A stretch of DNA of 64,000 nt from Methylorubrum suomiense (GTDB lineage: Bacteria; Pseudomonadota; Alphaproteobacteria; Rhizobiales; Beijerinckiaceae). A model generated the notes under the pieces. That model did no database searches, was not told the DNA's origin, and saw only the letters and a program-made list of their open reading frames with translations. The stretch spans positions 1 to 64,000 of the forward strand of contig NZ_BPRE01000014.1 of assembly GCF_022179765.1 (NCBI RefSeq), given 5' to 3'. Positions within the stretch are counted from its first letter, which is position 1. Each line of letters begins with the position of its first letter. Below are positions 26,969 to 34,886 of this stretch, piece by piece. The position numbers and the translations under genes were made by a program.

Positions 26969-27835
26969 ATGAAATTCGCCTTTGCCGGGATCGACTTCCT
27001 CGGCACCGTCTTCGACGGATTGGTCGAGGCCGGATGGACGCCGGTCAAGCTGTTCACCCGGCCCTGCGATCCGGTTTACGACCACAACGACGTGGTCGTG
27101 GCCGAGGCCCGACGTCACCGCATTCCGATCCAGCTGTCGCGCATCCTGCCCGACGACATCGAACGCCTTGCCAAGGAGCACGGGCGCGACATCACGCTCG
27201 TCGTGGCGGGCTATCCCTGGCTGATCCGCGGCTGGCACGGTCGCCTGCGTTACGCCTTGAACATCCACCCCTCGCCGCTACCGACGGGGCGGGGGCCTTA
27301 CCCGCTGTTCCGGGCGGTCCTCGACCGCTACGAGACCTGGGGCGTCACGGCCCACGTGCTCGCCGAACAGGGGTTCGACACCGGCGATATCCTGGCCCAG
27401 GACCTGTTCGCGCTCGATCCGCGGGAAAGTCACGAGACCCTGCTGATCAAGTGCCGGTTGGCCGCCCGGCGCCTCGCGGCCGGGCCGATCGGCCGTGAAC
27501 TGGCCGATCGCTGGCGCCGGCCCGAGCCGCAGGGTGACGGGTCGTACTGGCAGCGGGTGAACGATGCGGACCGCACCCTCGATTTTCGCCAGGACGTTGA
27601 CACGGTCCTGCGCCGGGTCCGCGCCTTCGGCCGGATCGAGACCATTGCCCGGCTCGGCGACAACCGGGTCTACGTGGCCGAGGCCGAGGGCTGGCGCGAG
27701 GCGCACCGCCACGCACCGGGCACGGTGATCCATCGCCACCGCCGCCAAGTCGTCATCGCCGCGAGGGACGGCTACGTGCTGCTCACCCGCTGGAGCCCAG
27801 TGCCCCTGGGCGAGGTGCCCCAGATCGGGCGGTGA
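26969..27835 (+). CDS. Formyltransferase-family protein
   Basis: A 288-residue protein of the methionyl-tRNA formyltransferase/ArnA fold. The formyl-THF-binding catalytic set Asn-His-Asp is visible as NIHPSPLPTGRGPYP and FDTGDIL, with WGVTAHVL between. A C-terminal subdomain (YWQRVNDADRTLDF and following) resembles Fmt-type C-terminal domains. It differs from true Fmt in length and N-terminus (MKFAFAGIDFLGTVFDGL), so the acceptor is unknown. The ATG at 26969 is preferred over one eight codons upstream. It is divergent from the SDR-photolyase pair. Confidence 0.82.
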   Translation: MKFAFAGIDFLGTVFDGLVEAGWTPVKLFTRPCDPVYDHNDVVVAEARRHRIPIQLSRILPDDIERLAKEHGRDITLVVAGYPWLIRGWHGRLRYALNIHPSPLPTGRGPYPLFRAVLDRYETWGVTAHVLAEQGFDTGDILAQDLFALDPRESHETLLIKCRLAARRLAAGPIGRELADRWRRPEPQGDGSYWQRVNDADRTLDFRQDVDTVLRRVRAFGRIETIARLGDNRVYVAEAEGWREAHRHAPGTVIHRHRRQVVIAARDGYVLLTRWSPVPLGEVPQIGR

Positions 27836-27979
27836 CGCGTGCGACCGAGCGCCGGTGATCTGCGACGATATCGGCCCCGAGGCGGAGAGGCGTGGCGCCC
27901 TACCTCCGCGCGAGCCGGCTGAACTCGAAAGACCGAATGGCCGGAACTGGCCGCGTCATGCGATCCGAAGGTTGACCCC

Positions 27980-28168
27980 ATGCCGCCCATGCGCCGCAAA
28001 GGCGATCTCCCGCAAAAGATCTGTGCGCAGTGCGGGCGCCCCTTCGCGTGGCGCAAGAAGTGGGAGCGGGTCTGGGACGAGGTCCGTTACTGCTCCGACC
28101 GATGCCGATCCGAAGCCAAGCGCAAGGACCCGTCGCGCAATCTGGCTGGAAGCGGGACCGACCGTTGA
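27980..28168 (+). CDS. DUF2256 zinc-ribbon protein
   Basis: A 62-residue basic protein. It carries CAQCGRPFAWRKKWERVWDE and YCSDRCR, a CxxC...CxxxC zinc-ribbon pattern that is diagnostic for DUF2256. Function unknown; size and charge suggest nucleic-acid binding. DUF2256 genes are, as I recall, often found near photolyase/cryptochrome genes, which is also the case here. It is 144 bp downstream of the formyltransferase gene on the same strand. Confidence 0.85.
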   Translation: MPPMRRKGDLPQKICAQCGRPFAWRKKWERVWDEVRYCSDRCRSEAKRKDPSRNLAGSGTDR

Positions 28169-28213
28169 GGTCGGCCATTCCTTCAAACGAGGCAGAGGCC
28201 GCGAAACGCCGCC

Positions 28214-28495
28214 TCAGCGACGACGGAACTGCTGACCACCGCGCTGCGGCGGGCGGGGACCGGTCGGACCGCGCTCGTCCTTATGGCGGAAGACCAAGCG
28301 CCCCTTCTCGAGGTCGTAGGGCGACATCTCGACAGTGACGCGGTCTCCGGCCAGGGTCTTGATGCGGTTCTTCTTCATCTTGCCGGCCGTGTAGGCCACG
28401 ATCTCGTGCCCCTGGTCCAGCTGAACCCGGTAGCGCGCATCCGGCAGGATTTCGACGACCAAGCCGTCGAACTGCATCAGTTCCTCTTTCGCCAT
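28214..28495 (-). CDS. infA: Translation initiation factor IF-1, extended form
   Basis: A single OB-fold protein of 93 residues that binds the 30S A site during initiation. MAKEELMQFDGLVVEILPD, RVQLDQGHEIVAYTAGKMKKNRIK and GDRVTVEMSPYDLEKGRL(V) are canonical. Instead of ending near residue 72, it continues for about 20 residues in an Arg/Gly/Pro/Gln tail (RPPQRGGQQFRRR). Such longer paralogues occur alongside the standard IF-1 in Rhizobiales. The ATG at 28495 fixes the family N-terminus; an upstream open frame is ignored. Confidence 0.92.
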   Translation of the reverse strand: MAKEELMQFDGLVVEILPDARYRVQLDQGHEIVAYTAGKMKKNRIKTLAGDRVTVEMSPYDLEKGRLVFRHKDERGPTGPRPPQRGGQQFRRR

Positions 28496-28817
28496 GCACT
28501 TGTCTCCGGCCGGGCCGCCTGCACGGGCGCACCGGCAAATCGATAAAAGGGTATCGTGCAGAACGCGCAGCCCTACGGGTCCGATCCGCCGAGCGCGGTG
28601 ACTCGGAGGTGGCACGCGGCGCGGCCGGGCGTCAGGTGCCGCTCGCGAAATGCCCGATGAGGCAGGTCGTCGTCCCGGCATCGGCCGGGGCGGCGGGCGT
28701 TTCGCGAAAGGCACCAGTCCTGCGACTTAAGCGTCGAAGGGCCTTCGCGCAAGAATATGCGGCGCCGCATGACGGCTTATCGCCAGCGGAAAGCGCGTCA
28801 CAGCGGATTTCACAGCC
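28496..28817. other. Intergenic region upstream of infA
   Basis: A 322-bp gap between infA and the solute-binding protein gene, both on the minus strand. It has no convincing gene, tRNA or strong terminator. The part near 28540-28560 (ATAAAAGGGTAT) is relatively AT-rich and may belong to the infA promoter. Confidence 0.4.
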
Positions 28818-29936
28818 TCAGGGCGCGGTTTCGGTGCCCGCATAGTCGATCCGGCCATCGGAGAGCTTTCGCCACGTCGCCACCGCGAAGGGCGGCCGGA
28901 CGAGATCGCCGCGGGCGTCGAAAGCGACCTCGCCGAGGACGCTGCGCGTCGTGGCTCCGCCGTGGAGATAGGTCGCGACCTTGGCCGGATCGGTCGAGCG
29001 CGCACCCTCCGCCCCCTGCCGGATCACCTCGAAGGCGGCGTAAGCGGCGCCCGCGAACAGGTCGGCCTCCGGCGTGCGCGGCGTGCGTGCGCCGCCCCTG
29101 GATTCGGGCAGGCGCGGTGGCGCGGGCGCCAGGGTCATGAGCGTCCCCTCCGCCGCAGCGCCGGCCACCTGCGCGAAATCCTTGTCGAGGAGGCCATCGC
29201 TGCCGATCAGCGTCGCGTTGAGGCCCGCTTCGCGCATCGCTCGGATCAGAAGGGCCGCCGGGGCTTGGAGACCGCCGAAATAGACCGCTTCGATCCCCAG
29301 AGCCCGCAGCTTGGCGACGAGGCCCGCCACCTCGCGATCCTCCCGCGACACCCCCTCGAACAACCGCTCGCGACCGCCGCCCGCTTTCAACGCCCGGGCG
29401 GCTTCGTCGGCGAGCGAGCGGCCGAAGCTCGTCTTGTCGTGGACGATGGCCACCGGCCGATCACGGAAGCGCTGCGCGAGCAGCGTACCGCCGATAAGAC
29501 CCTGCTGCGCATCGCTGCCGGCCAACCGGAACAGCAGGCTCGCACCCCGACGGGTCAACGGTGCCCAGGTCGCTCCGGGGGTGATGGAGACGATGCCGGT
29601 CTCCTCATAGATTGGGCTCGCCGCAGCCGCGGCCCCGGAATTGAGATGGCCGACGACGAAGCGCACATTGGCGCCGGCAAGCTTTCGGGCCGCGGCGACG
29701 GCCTGTTTCGGGTCGCCCGCATCGTCCTGCACGACGAGTTGGATCTTCTGGCCGAGCACGCCACCCGCGCGGTTGATCTCGGACACGGCCTGTTCGGCTC
29801 CGAGCCGCGCGCCCTGCCCGAACCCCGCATCGGGGCCGGAGAGCGGCAGCGCCAGTCCGATCCGCAGAGGTTCGGCGGCCTGCGCGCCTCCCATGAGGGC
29901 CAGCAGGGCGAGCGCCGGCCATGCGATCCGTCCCAT
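28818..29936 (-). CDS. Branched-chain amino acid-type ABC transporter substrate-binding protein
   Basis: 372 residues with a signal peptide (MGRIAWPALALLALMGGAQAA). It is a type 1 periplasmic-binding protein of the Leu/Ile/Val (LivJ-like) group: LRIGLALPLSGPDAGFGQGARLGAEQAVSEIN, VRFVVGHLNSGAAAAASPIYEE and an AIVHDKTSFGRSLADEAARAL segment. No permease or ATPase genes are adjacent, so it is an orphan receptor and the ligand cannot be named. A GTG two codons earlier (29942) is also possible. Divergent from the XdhC operon. Confidence 0.82.
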   Translation of the reverse strand: MGRIAWPALALLALMGGAQAAEPLRIGLALPLSGPDAGFGQGARLGAEQAVSEINRAGGVLGQKIQLVVQDDAGDPKQAVAAARKLAGANVRFVVGHLNSGAAAAASPIYEETGIVSITPGATWAPLTRRGASLLFRLAGSDAQQGLIGGTLLAQRFRDRPVAIVHDKTSFGRSLADEAARALKAGGGRERLFEGVSREDREVAGLVAKLRALGIEAVYFGGLQAPAALLIRAMREAGLNATLIGSDGLLDKDFAQVAGAAAEGTLMTLAPAPPRLPESRGGARTPRTPEADLFAGAAYAAFEVIRQGAEGARSTDPAKVATYLHGGATTRSVLGEVAFDARGDLVRPPFAVATWRKLSDGRIDYAGTETAP

Positions 29937-30230
29937 CGTCACAGCGGCGTTCCATCCTCAAGCAGCGCAGCGTCCTTGATAAGGCCCGGCGACGTCCTGG
30001 CAAACAGGGGGCATGGGGATCGGGAGCGGGACCGGAACCCCGCCGCATTGCGGAACGGACGCGGGCCCCTACCTCTCGGGAACGGGACGCCCGGGGGCGA
30101 GCGGATCCGCTTGCGCATTGTCCGACGAGGGGGATGCCGGTTCGTCGGAAGAATGCGCGTCGAAACACTGATTGAGCGGCGTGATCCGACCCGACGTGGC
30201 GGGGCGCGGCTCTGAGCCCGGGACACCACC

Positions 30231-30554
30231 ATGCTCTCCACCGAGGACGATATCCTGCGCGCCGCCGAGGCGTGGCGGCACGAGGGCCGCAGCGTCGCCC
30301 TTGCCACGGTCATCGAGACCTGGGGCTCGGCCCCCCGGCCGGTCGGCAGCCATCTTCTCATCGACGCGGATGGGCTTTTCCTCGGGTCGGTCTCCGGCGG
30401 CTGCGTCGAGGGTGACGTCATCACCGAAGCGCTCGACGTGATCGGCGACGGCCGACCGCGCACGCTCGAATTCGGCGTGGCCGACGAGACGGCGTGGCGG
30501 GTCGGCCTTTCCTGCGGCGGCCGCATCCGCATCTTCGTCGAACGGGTCGATTGA
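30231..30554 (+). CDS. XdhC/CoxI family protein, N-terminal half
   Basis: A 107-residue protein equal to the N-terminal XdhC_CoxI domain. The signature is ATVIETWGSAPRPVGSHLLI and GSVSGGCVEGDVITEAL, with a conserved cysteine. XdhC-type proteins bind and sulfurate molybdenum cofactor before insertion into xanthine dehydrogenase/aldehyde oxidase-type enzymes. The Rossmann half is encoded by the next gene, so the usual one-piece protein is split here. It is first of a tight four-gene operon. Confidence 0.85.
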   Translation: MLSTEDDILRAAEAWRHEGRSVALATVIETWGSAPRPVGSHLLIDADGLFLGSVSGGCVEGDVITEALDVIGDGRPRTLEFGVADETAWRVGLSCGGRIRIFVERVD

Positions 30555-30563
30555 GGTCTCCCC

Positions 30564-31268
30564 ATGCGCCTCGACACTCTGACGGCCCTCAATGCGGAGC
30601 GCGCTGCGCGCCGTCCGGTCCTGCTCGTCACCGATCCGGCGGACGGACGCCAGCGCCTCGTGCGCGATCATGAGATCGACGCCGATCCGCTCGCGCCCTT
30701 TCTGCGCGAGTGCCTCGCGAGCGGGCGCAGCGGCTTGATCGCGGACGCGGAGGGGCGCTCCCTGTTCATCGCCGTCCACGCGCCGCCGGTGCGGGTCGTC
30801 GCGGTGGGGGCGGTGCACATCACCCAGGCCTTGGTCCCGATCGCGGCCCAGCTCGGGCTCGACCTCACCGTGATCGACCCACGCACGGCCTTCGCGGCGC
30901 CGGAACGGTTTCCCGGCGTCCGGCTCATCGCCGAATGGCCCGACATGGCCTTGGAGGCGGTCGGGCTCGATGCCTACACGGCGTTGCTGGCCCTCACCCA
31001 CGATCCGAAGATCGACGACCCGGCGCTCATCACCGCTTTGCGGGCGCGATGCGCCTATGTCGGTGCCCTCGGCTCGCGCAAGACCCATGCGCGCCGCGTC
31101 GAGCGATTGAGACAAGCCGGCTTCGACGAGGACACGATCGCTCGCATCCACGCGCCAATCGGGCTCGATATCGGTGCCGTCTCCCCCGCCGAGATCGCCC
31201 TTGCCATCCTGGCTCAGCTCGTCGCGACCCTGCGGCAAGGCCGGATCGCCGCGCGGGCGGGAGCCTGA
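30564..31268 (+). CDS. XdhC/CoxF family protein, C-terminal Rossmann half
   Basis: A protein of 234 residues with the C-terminal XdhC Rossmann domain: VVAVGAVHITQALVPIAAQLGLDLTVIDPRTAFA, AYVGALGSRKTHARRVERL and GLDIGAVSPAEIALAILAQLVA. It follows the N-terminal-half gene by 9 bp, and the two probably form a heteromeric cofactor-loading factor. The N-terminal 60 residues resemble a short variable XdhC segment. Confidence 0.85.
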   Translation: MRLDTLTALNAERAARRPVLLVTDPADGRQRLVRDHEIDADPLAPFLRECLASGRSGLIADAEGRSLFIAVHAPPVRVVAVGAVHITQALVPIAAQLGLDLTVIDPRTAFAAPERFPGVRLIAEWPDMALEAVGLDAYTALLALTHDPKIDDPALITALRARCAYVGALGSRKTHARRVERLRQAGFDEDTIARIHAPIGLDIGAVSPAEIALAILAQLVATLRQGRIAARAGA

Positions 31269-31271
31269 TCC

Positions 31272-32282
31272 ATGCGCTTCGGACCGGTCGCCACGCGCGA
31301 CAGCGCGGGACTGATCGCGGCCCATACGGTGCGCGCGGAAGGCGCGACCCTGCGCAAGGGCCGGCCGATTCCAGCGGAAGAGGCGCGCCTCCTCGCCGAA
31401 GCGGGCATGGGGCAGATCGTGGCCGTGCGGCTCGATCCGGACGATGTCGGCGAGGACGAGGCCGCCGCCCGCTTGGCGCACCATCTCGCGGGCGCTGGTC
31501 TCACGCCGGAGCCGGCCTTCACCGGCCGCTGCAACCTCGTGGCCACGGCGGCGGGCGTGCTTCTGGTCGATCCGGCCGGGATCGACGCCGTCAATCTCGT
31601 CGACGAGGCGATCACGGTGGCGACCCTGCCGGCCTATCGACCGGTGGCGGCGGGCGAGATGGTCGCCACCATCAAGATCATCCCCTACGCGGTAGCGGGC
31701 GCGAGCCTGGAACGGGCGCTGGACGCGGCGCCGCACCCCCCTCTCCGGCTCGCGCCCTATCATCGGCGCCGGATCGGCGTCGTCTCGACTTTACTGCCGG
31801 GGCTCAAACCCACCACCATTGCCAAGACCCTGCGGGTGCTCGCCGACAGACTCGCGCCGGCGGGTGCCGGCATCGTGGCGGAGACACGGGTTCCCCATGC
31901 GGCCGGCGCCGTCGCCGAAGCGCTCTCACGCTTGGCGGCCGAAGGCTGCGACCTTGCGGTGGTGTTCGGCGCTTCCGCCATCGCCGACCGCCGCGACGTG
32001 ATCCCGGCGGGACTCGAGGCGGCGGGGGGCCGGGTCGAGCAGTTCGGCATGCCGGTCGATCCGGGCAACCTGCTTCTGCTCGGCACGCTCGGAGACATGC
32101 CCGTGATCGGTGCGCCGGGCTGCGCCCGCTCGCCCAAGGAGAATGGATTCGATTTCGTCCTGCACCGTCTGCTGGCCGGATTGTCCGTGACGCGGGCCGA
32201 CATCGTGCGGATGGGCGTCGGCGGGTTGCTCGGCGAGATTCCGCTCCGTGGCCAGCCGAGGGCGGCGGCGCATGAATCCTGA
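31272..32282 (+). CDS. Molybdopterin-binding (MoCF/MoeA-like) protein
   Basis: 336 residues. The C-terminal half is a MoCF_biosynth-type molybdopterin-binding domain: GVVSTLLPGLKPTTIAKTL, DLAVVFGASAIADRRDVIPAGLEAAGG and the MPVDPGNLLLLG stretch. The N-terminal half lacks the full MoeA domain set. It is 3 bp after the XdhC Rossmann gene, and its last 11 bases overlap the MocA-like gene, so the four proteins should be made together for molybdo-hydroxylase maturation. Confidence 0.8.
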   Translation: MRFGPVATRDSAGLIAAHTVRAEGATLRKGRPIPAEEARLLAEAGMGQIVAVRLDPDDVGEDEAAARLAHHLAGAGLTPEPAFTGRCNLVATAAGVLLVDPAGIDAVNLVDEAITVATLPAYRPVAAGEMVATIKIIPYAVAGASLERALDAAPHPPLRLAPYHRRRIGVVSTLLPGLKPTTIAKTLRVLADRLAPAGAGIVAETRVPHAAGAVAEALSRLAAEGCDLAVVFGASAIADRRDVIPAGLEAAGGRVEQFGMPVDPGNLLLLGTLGDMPVIGAPGCARSPKENGFDFVLHRLLAGLSVTRADIVRMGVGGLLGEIPLRGQPRAAAHES

Positions 32283-32868
32283 TCCACGCGTCGGCGCGGT
32301 GATCCTCGCCGCCGGACTCGGGAGCCGGTTCGGTCCGCAACCGAAGATGCTGGCCCACTTCGCCGGCAAAGCGATGGTGCGGCACGCGGCGGACGCTGCC
32401 CTGGCCTCTTTGGCAAGGCCGGTCGTGGTCGTCCTGGGCGCCCACGCGACCGAGATTCGAGCCTCGCTCGCCGGTCTCGATTTGATCCTCGTCGAAAACC
32501 CCGATTTTGCCGTCGGGCTCTCGACATCGCTGAGGGCCGGGCTGGCCGCCCTCCCGCCGAGCACCGAGGCCGCGCTGGTGCTTCTGGGTGACATGCCGCG
32601 CATCGAGGCGGCCCATCTCGACGACCTGATCGCGGCGTATCGAAGAGCCGATCCGCGCCCGAGCGCGGTGGTGCCGGTGCATGGCCACCGTCGCGGCAAT
32701 CCGGTGCTCCTCGACCTGACCTTGCTGGCGGACGATCTCGCCGGCCTTACGGGCGACCGCGGCGCGGGCCTGATCCTGAGCGGGCGGAACGACGTGCTGG
32801 AAATTCCGGGCACCCCGGCCACTGCCTTCGATGTCGACGAGCCAGGTCGATTATCGGCGCAAACTTAG
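32272..32868 (+). CDS. mocA: MocA-like molybdenum cofactor nucleotidyltransferase
   Basis: A 198-residue GT-A-fold nucleotidyltransferase of the MobA/MocA group. Motifs are VILAAGLGSRFGPQPKMLA, GLSTSLRAGLAAL, LLGDMPRIEAAHLDDLIAAY and GNPVLL. MocA attaches CMP to Mo-molybdopterin to form the dinucleotide cofactor of xanthine-oxidase-family enzymes. The alternative activity, MobA-like GMP transfer, is less likely in an XdhC operon. The ATG at 32272 overlaps the preceding gene. Confidence 0.84.
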   Translation: MNPDPRVGAVILAAGLGSRFGPQPKMLAHFAGKAMVRHAADAALASLARPVVVVLGAHATEIRASLAGLDLILVENPDFAVGLSTSLRAGLAALPPSTEAALVLLGDMPRIEAAHLDDLIAAYRRADPRPSAVVPVHGHRRGNPVLLDLTLLADDLAGLTGDRGAGLILSGRNDVLEIPGTPATAFDVDEPGRLSAQT

Positions 32869-32976
32869 CTTTCGGCGACGCCGGAACAGCGACCGCCAAA
32901 GAGCATGGGATTCGTTCACCGATCCGGGGTGAGCGGAAGGACCAACTCGGATCGGATGAGCTGCATCGAGCACTCA

Positions 32977-32999
32977 GCCCGGTCTTCGGTTCACCGGGC
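32977..32999 (+). terminator. Hairpin between mocA and the cupredoxin gene
   Basis: GCCCGGT and ACCGGGC form a 7-bp stem around a 9-base loop between convergent genes. It has no T tract and is a modest candidate. Confidence 0.4.
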
Positions 33000-33021
33000 C
33001 GAGGAGGCTACGGACCCCGGC

Positions 33022-33393
33022 TTACTCGACGACGATTTCGCCCTTCATGGCGATCGAGTGCGGGGTGCAGATATACTTGTAGGTGCCGGCATCGTTGAAT
33101 TGCAGGGCGTAGGTCTCGTTCTGGCTCAACATCGGCCCCTGGGCCTTGTCCCAGCCCTTGGCGGGTCCGCCCCGGAGCTGCACGTTATGGGCAACCTCGT
33201 CGATGTTCTTCCACCGCACGATGGTACCCCGCTTCACCTTCACGGTGGTGGGGGCATACAGCATGTCCTTGATGTCGATCTCGGTGATCGATCCGCTCGC
33301 GGCGGAGGGGTTAGCTACGATCTCGACCGGATCGGCGTGGGCAACCGCCACGGGAAGAACGGCCAGACACGCGGCCAAAACATATGCTCGCAT
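33022..33393 (-). CDS. Cupredoxin (plastocyanin/amicyanin-like blue copper protein)
   Basis: A secreted type I copper protein of 123 residues. The signal peptide ends near AVAHADP. Copper ligands are His69 (EVAHNV), Cys109, His112 and Met116 in the YICTPHSIAMKG loop. Cys-to-His spacing matches amicyanin and plastocyanin, while the His-to-Met spacing of four is longer than amicyanin and shorter than plastocyanin. It is probably a periplasmic electron carrier. No partner dehydrogenase (mau, xox or cytochrome) is adjacent, so the partner is unknown. Confidence 0.85.
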   Translation of the reverse strand: MRAYVLAACLAVLPVAVAHADPVEIVANPSAASGSITEIDIKDMLYAPTTVKVKRGTIVRWKNIDEVAHNVQLRGGPAKGWDKAQGPMLSQNETYALQFNDAGTYKYICTPHSIAMKGEIVVE

Positions 33394-33425
33394 TTTACTT
33401 TACAGCTCCCTAGACACTCGTAGAT

Positions 33426-33626
33426 TTACCACGTCTGTGCTTCACAGGCCTCCGAATGAAAACTCCTCAGAGGACCGCTTTGGTCTTCACGTGCTCGACC
33501 TCGAACATCATTTTGAACATTACTGATGAATTTGCAGAGCAGTACAATCGCTACCAATAGGCACGGAAGGGCAGTCATCACATCAAGTGCGAAGAATATG
33601 TCAATCCAAGACACCTCAAAACGCAA
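33426..33626 (-). CDS. Doubtful small membrane protein
   Basis: A possible 66-residue product with one hydrophobic helix (IFFALDVMTALPCLLVAIVLLCKFI). The frame begins with TTG and no good ribosome-binding site is visible. It sits in an AT-richer stretch where chance frames are less common. No family recognised; existence uncertain. Confidence 0.25.
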   Translation of the reverse strand: MRFEVSWIDIFFALDVMTALPCLLVAIVLLCKFISNVQNDVRGRAREDQSGPLRSFHSEACEAQTW

Positions 33627-34348
33627 AACAATGCCCTCGCTTGGGATCAGGCGGCCAGAATAGCGAGAGCGAGAGAAAGATCAAACATTATCTTTATTAC
33701 TTATACTTATTTTAAACTCGCTACAAGCCCATCATACGGGATTTTTTGTATTTCTAAATCTATAATATTTGCATTACCGAACTTACACAGGAAACGTAAC
33801 TGGAGCAACGCCTACGCGGTTCTGCAGAGGACTGACCCAAATCGCGCATCGATTTAAGCGTAAAAATCTTATCAAATTACGTTCAATATATTTCGCCATT
33901 TAAACACGCAATACTAAAGCACGTTCAGCGAAGCGTTGAGCCTAATGCGAATAATTGAAATTTTGGACGCACGAGAAAAGAAGACAATGCGGCCCATGAA
34001 GCGGCCGAGCGGGATCAGAGCCAAGCCCCAAAAACCACAAGCAGCAGGTGCGATTGCGAAACTCGGAGGACGCCCTCCACAAACGTCGATTCGATGCGGA
34101 TGCCTCGCGATCGAAATCGCGAGGCATGGCAACGAAGTCATCCGGCGAGCCCCACCCCAGGCGATTACCGGACGCAGGCGCGCGAAATCTCGTCGCAAAC
34201 GACAGATTGGTGGGATGATCGCTGCTATCCGATGCCTTCCTTCGCCAGCCGGGCCCAGGGCAGCAGCGCACCGTCAAGATCGACCTTCAATGACGACAGA
34301 CCCGTCGCCCCTTAAGACGGAAGGCAGAACAACAAGCCTCTCTTAAAA
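33627..34348. other. AT-rich gene-poor stretch
   Basis: About 720 bp without a convincing gene. The part from 33640 to 33930 is strongly AT-rich compared with the rest of the window. Frames exist on both strands from 33914 to 34346, but they overlap each other and have no recognisable domain. A perfect hairpin at 34101-34126 is the main structural feature. The stretch is likely horizontally acquired or decayed DNA. Confidence 0.5.
34101..34126. repeat. Perfect inverted repeat (11-bp arms)
   Basis: TGCCTCGCGAT and ATCGCGAGGCA are perfect complements around a CGAA loop. No U tract on either side. It might be a decayed mobile-element end, a regulator site or a terminator remnant. Confidence 0.55.
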
Positions 34349-34885
34349 TCAACAAACCTTCTGATCGATCACCTGGACTGCGATCGCATGTCCAGTCAAA
34401 GAGGTCGATGTGCCGCCGATAAAAAGCTTTGTGAAGACGGGCAGGAAGGGCAAGTATGTCGTTGAGATTATGACAACGATGGCAATATCACCATCACCAA
34501 GCACACTCTTGGCGCTCGTCATGATTTCACTGTCGAGATAAGTGCCGTTCCCAGCGCAGACGCGAATCCCACCATCGATCTTATTGATTTGCATAATCGT
34601 CAACTCCAACGATGAGAATCGGATCAGCACATTCGCTTTGCGGGCCCTGTAATCCTTCATGAAATCTTTCACGCACCCGTCACGACCGGACGGACACGAA
34701 ACGATGGCTGTTGCGATCTGGGTCGTCGATCGCTCGATCTCGCGATTGAGGCCAGATATATTTGAGAGATCGAAACCCGCTGCGGCGATCATCATCAGCA
34801 AGACCATCAGGAACGCGAACTCGATAGTCACGCTTCCGTTTTGATCGTCGCGCAAACGACGCGGAATTCGAAGAAGCCTCTGCAT
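34349..34885 (-). CDS. TadE-like pseudopilin (second)
   Basis: A 178-residue protein. After a short basic N-terminus it has the TadE/TadG signature DQNGSVTIEFAFLMVLLMMIAAAGFDLSN (a Glu five residues after the Gly, then a hydrophobic helix). The rest is extracytoplasmic with cysteine pairs. TadE-like proteins are minor pseudopilins of Flp/Tad pili processed by a prepilin peptidase. The ATG at 34885 lies one base beyond the stop of the preceding tad gene. Confidence 0.78.
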   Translation of the reverse strand: MQRLLRIPRRLRDDQNGSVTIEFAFLMVLLMMIAAAGFDLSNISGLNREIERSTTQIATAIVSCPSGRDGCVKDFMKDYRARKANVLIRFSSLELTIMQINKIDGGIRVCAGNGTYLDSEIMTSAKSVLGDGDIAIVVIISTTYLPFLPVFTKLFIGGTSTSLTGHAIAVQVIDQKVC

Positions 34886-34886
34886 G

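Noticed and set aside
33914..34346. Overlapping plus- and minus-strand frames of 94 to 136 codons
   Set aside because: They exclude each other, lack ribosome-binding sites and domains, and include the hairpin at 34101-34126. Neither can be supported.
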